Shown piece after piece: positions 60,785 to 64,000 of a stretch of DNA of 64,000 bases. This DNA is from Leadbetterella lacunae. GTDB lineage: Bacteria > Bacteroidota > Bacteroidia > Cytophagales > Spirosomataceae. The translations under genes and the position numbers were made by a program. The stretch is taken from the NCBI RefSeq assembly GCF_042649125.1, contig NZ_JBHRYQ010000001.1:434001-498000 (forward strand). The letters run 5' to 3'. The notes beneath the pieces are model-generated. The model ran no database searches and was not told the origin of the DNA. It was given only the letters and a program-made list of their open reading frames with translations. Within the stretch, counting starts at the first letter, position 1. Each line of letters begins with the position of its first letter.

Positions 60785-63700
60785 CTACTTAATGCTTACT
60801 TTTTGGTAAGTTTTTTTGTTTTTAGAAATCAGCTGAATGTAATAGTCTCCTTTCTTTAGGTTTTTAGTTTCTATTTCAGCCGTATAAGTTCCCGCTTGGT
60901 AGTTGGTGTTATCTATGATTCTTAGTTTCTCTCCTGCGAAATTGTTTAAAAGTGTCAGTGTGATGTCATCTGCATTCTCAAGTTTGAATTCAAAGAAAAT
61001 CTTATCTGATGTTACCGCAGCTATCACGGTGTTTTCGTACGTAATATCAGACGAGATTAAGTTGCTTTCTACTCGTGTGGCATCGCCAAATGACGCCTTT
61101 AAGAAATTACTGGCGTCAAAGTTTTGCTTATTGTGAGTTGCAATGCTATAAGCAGTTACTGCTGGAGGACATCCTTCTATTATTGCCTTAAAAATACTGC
61201 CTGCCTTTACTTCAAAACCTGGGTTTAGAGATACTGATTTTGCGGCTTTTATGGTCACATTGCTAGGAGACACTACTTGCCCGTTTGAGACCATTATGGA
61301 TTTGTGGTAGGTTCCGTCTGTTATAGCAGAGCCACTTACGTTGTTGTTAGTTAATAAAAATTCGTTTCCGCCGTTTAGACAATCGTCACCGTCATCATTT
61401 AAAATCACGCCTGTTAGAGAATAACTATTGGTAATTCCATAATCACCGCCTTCGTTTACAGTAAATATGATGGTTTCGTTCCCTTCAAAAATATTATCAC
61501 CGGTTGGGTCTACTTTGACTATGGCTGTTTTTTGACCTTTCAAAATGGTTACAGTTCCAAATGTACCGTAAAATTGATTGGAGGTTATTTTTCTTCCATC
61601 AAGTCTTTGGTTAGGGAAAAAAGACACCGTATAGTCATTAGATGCATCTGCACTTCCCGAAACTGAATAGTTGATTAATATGTCATTTGGTGCATTGGCA
61701 GGAAGGGTAAAGTAAAAATCTAATGTACCGTTTGCGTTTTCTACTTGAGAAATATCAGCTACTAAAATCGATGATTTGGTGTCTGTTACGTCTGTTTTAC
61801 TGCTGACACCTGCTGGTCCTGTACCAAGCGAAAGGGCAGAATTTCCAGTAGCAGCGGTAGAAGTTCCTAGAATAAATTTCCAAGAATCTGTAGATGTTTT
61901 GATGTTTCCATATACATCGGGAATATTTTGCAAGGTCACTCTTACACTGTCGTTGGTAGCTCCCATTGAAGCCAATGGCACAATCATGATTTTGTTTTGG
62001 AAACAACCGATTTGAGCATTTATTGGCGTATTAGAATTTAGATTTTTAACGATAAGATTTGCTCCCGAAATATCTCCACAACCTAAGTTTTCATTGTAAG
62101 TAGCTGAAATTTGATCTCCAATTACATAATTATCGTCAGAAGGTTCGGTGTTACCAAACAAAATGGGAGCTGAACGGTCTATTACACCTGTTACTGTTTC
62201 AGAATACACCACATTAGATGCACACAAAAGTTTAATTCTAAAGCTGTATTTGCCATCTTTTAAATTGCTTGGCAATGACCAATTTACTAAAGTTCCACTT
62301 GCATCCGTAGAAAGTTGAGCGGCAGTTTTAGTGAAACCAGTTGCCCAGCTGCTTGACCCCGTCTCTGCGTATTCCATTGACACATTGGTAAGGTTTGCCA
62401 CATTATAATCTTTAATAACAATCGGAATAGTATTTTGATTTATACCAAAACCATTGTTAGGAGAAAACAAAGTAACGTCGCTACATGGGCTATTAAAAAA
62501 CGCATTCAGCGGTACAGATTTACTTATGTCTCCACCACAAGCATCTGATAAAACAAACCTTAGACCTGTATAAGAGAATACATTTGCTGCTCCTTTTTTT
62601 ACTTTTACTATAACTTGAACGCTACCCAAAAAGGCAATAGTATAGTTTGTAGCTCCAACTACGGGACTACCACCAATAGTTACCACGGCTCCGTCGGGGT
62701 TGCTTGATTGATCAAATGTCAAAGCATAGGTTCTAGCCTCGCCACTTTGGCTAGTGTTAGAAAGTATTAGTGTAAACTCGGCTTCGCCGTTTGCTGCGAT
62801 ATTTGAAATCTTGTTAACGGCACAAACTAAAGTCATTTCGTCTCGTGGCTGTGTACCTTCTTCCCAAGGGCAACTTGAGGTTCCGGCTACTAACTGAAAC
62901 ACCGGAGTGTCATAAACGGGATCTTTTTTGATATCTATAGAGAAATAATCGCCGTTATCGCCGTCATCTAAAACATAACCTGTCGTGGTAGTTTGTGTCT
63001 GTACGCCTGTCGTGCTACTTCCTGTTTCTAGTTTAGTGTTTATCACTACGCCTCCACTTGCTCCGCTTCCGCCAATCTCAATTCCTAGTTCGGTTGCTAA
63101 CTCGGCATTGATTTCCAAACCAAATTCTATTGTGCTTGATTTGGTAGAAGAAGAGGTAGTGATAGATTCTACAGGTCCTGCGGCACCGTCAAACGAAAGG
63201 TTTTTTTCAAAAGATGCACGCTTTTTATTTTGAGCATTGTTTGATATTATTTGTTCCCAAACCGAAACTTGGTTGCTATATTTGGCTTTTTCTGGAGCGG
63301 TGTTAGCAGGGTTGTCTCTAAAAGCCCTTAGTGTAGGAATAACCGTATTGATGATATGGTCTTCAGAATACACATATTCGGTAGCAAAGCCGTCTGGAGC
63401 TATGATAAAGTCAGCCTTTAATACCAAATTACATGGATCGGTATAACTCAAAATGTGCGTTTTTGAATATAATAAATTTAAAGCGGAACCGATATAAACA
63501 TCGCCTTGCGAACCTACCACTTCTTCGTTATTGGCAGTTGAAAATATCTGTGAATTCGATATCGTAAGAATAGATTCATGGTCGGTGGCATTTCTTGCAC
63601 CCACTCCCAAAGCTCCTTTTATACTTCCCCATATCTCGGTCTCTACAGAAACTCCAATTCCAGCTTCAAACTCAGTACCTAATTTTATTTCTGCCCAAGC

Positions 63701-64000
63701 ATTTATTTCATCGCTCGACTCTCTAAAGAATCTGATGGCCTCTTCGCTGGTTTTGTTTGCCTCCCAAAAACTAAAACTTAGGTCACCCTGCGGATCATGT
63801 AAGATTTTAAGTGGGATTTCTGGTGAAACAGTCGTAAATGTTCCGATGTCAGACTTTAAACCCGTAACCACCACATTTTTATTTACATCAGTGGCTAATC
63901 TATCATAAACATCCGCATAGTGAATATTGAAGGTTTTATAATAAGGACAAACAATGTTTGGCAAGCCACCCATTAATTTTGTAACAATAGTACCTGTAGT
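60785..64000 (-). CDS. Large T9SS-exported surface protein (5' end outside window)
   Basis: At least 1071 residues; the frame stays open to the window edge, so the ATG at 63973 is probably internal. Contains Ig-like/beta-sandwich segments, a CalX-beta-like domain near the end (GDNIFEGNETIIFTVNEGGDYGITNSYSLTGVILNDDGDD), and a C-terminal T9SS type A sorting domain (LTLLNNFAGEKLRIIDNTNYQAGTYTAEI...KGDYYIQLISKNKKTYQKVSI). Exported and anchored to the surface. Ligand unknown. Confidence 0.8.
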   Translation of the reverse strand, partial: TTGTIVTKLMGGLPNIVCPYYKTFNIHYADVYDRLATDVNKNVVVTGLKSDIGTFTTVSPEIPLKILHDPQGDLSFSFWEANKTSEEAIRFFRESSDEINAWAEIKLGTEFEAGIGVSVETEIWGSIKGALGVGARNATDHESILTISNSQIFSTANNEEVVGSQGDVYIGSALNLLYSKTHILSYTDPCNLVLKADFIIAPDGFATEYVYSEDHIINTVIPTLRAFRDNPANTAPEKAKYSNQVSVWEQIISNNAQNKKRASFEKNLSFDGAAGPVESITTSSSTKSSTIEFGLEINAELATELGIEIGGSGASGGVVINTKLETGSSTTGVQTQTTTTGYVLDDGDNGDYFSIDIKKDPVYDTPVFQLVAGTSSCPWEEGTQPRDEMTLVCAVNKISNIAANGEAEFTLILSNTSQSGEARTYALTFDQSSNPDGAVVTIGGSPVVGATNYTIAFLGSVQVIVKVKKGAANVFSYTGLRFVLSDACGGDISKSVPLNAFFNSPCSDVTLFSPNNGFGINQNTIPIVIKDYNVANLTNVSMEYAETGSSSWATGFTKTAAQLSTDASGTLVNWSLPSNLKDGKYSFRIKLLCASNVVYSETVTGVIDRSAPILFGNTEPSDDNYVIGDQISATYNENLGCGDISGANLIVKNLNSNTPINAQIGCFQNKIMIVPLASMGATNDSVRVTLQNIPDVYGNIKTSTDSWKFILGTSTAATGNSALSLGTGPAGVSSKTDVTDTKSSILVADISQVENANGTLDFYFTLPANAPNDILINYSVSGSADASNDYTVSFFPNQRLDGRKITSNQFYGTFGTVTILKGQKTAIVKVDPTGDNIFEGNETIIFTVNEGGDYGITNSYSLTGVILNDDGDDCLNGGNEFLLTNNNVSGSAITDGTYHKSIMVSNGQVVSPSNVTIKAAKSVSLNPGFEVKAGSIFKAIIEGCPPAVTAYSIATHNKQNFDASNFLKASFGDATRVESNLISSDITYENTVIAAVTSDKIFFEFKLENADDITLTLLNNFAGEKLRIIDNTNYQAGTYTAEIETKNLKKGDYYIQLISKNKKTYQKVSIK

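Overview
The window is from a low-GC member of the Bacteroidota, probably a Cytophagales-like bacterium. Evidence: type IX secretion (T9SS) C-terminal sorting domains, CarboxypepD_reg-like and DUF5687/DUF6326-type proteins, fasciclin, DUF1080 and SusC/D-era style lipoproteins, and promoters with the phylum's TAnnTTTG -7 box. The species cannot be named from sequence alone.

Layout. 1-13.4 kb: chromosomal metabolic and regulatory genes (MdaB-like quinone reductase with a divergent LysR regulator, VOC proteins, an NLP/NPP1 toxin-like protein, two paralogous outer-membrane proteins next to a Crp/Fnr regulator, hydrolases). Inside it, at 2025-3104, a single NADAR gene cassette has been inserted into another gene and split it. 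13.48-39.92 kb: an integron-like array of about 16 gene cassettes, all with genes on the minus strand, separated by attC-like inverted-repeat sites bounded by AAC...GTT. Each cassette's first bases (GTT + about 7 nt) are repeated as the inverse at its attC R'' box, which is the defining signature of integron cassettes. Cargo: toxin-antitoxin pairs, DinB/MPI-like proteins, VOC, lipoproteins, a T9SS-secreted M43 metalloprotease, hydrolases, SMI1/KNR4 and many unknowns. The array carries its own layer of parasites, all positioned at attC core sites: three short group II introns with the same internal deletion plus two remnants; an IS91-like element with an upstream tyrosine recombinase plus three solo 3' ends; and one IS110-family element.

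39.96-41.12 kb: a tyrosine recombinase gene directly upstream of cassette 1 and pointing the same way. It has the catalytic residues, but I do not see the extra domain that defines IntI integrases. A 28-bp palindrome lies at its promoter and an attI-like junction immediately follows its stop codon. This gene plus the array is the most interesting system here: an apparent Bacteroidota integron with a non-canonical, co-oriented integrase.

41.3-64 kb: ordinary chromosome again: three tandem S74 chaperone-tipped adhesin-like proteins, ArsR/SRPBCC pairs, an ADP-ribosylglycohydrolase, an ABC transporter (ATPase + DUF5687), an SDR, a HigBA toxin-antitoxin pair, DUF1080, fasciclin and a large T9SS surface protein cut by the window edge. 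REP-like paired hairpins are scattered through 48-58 kb.
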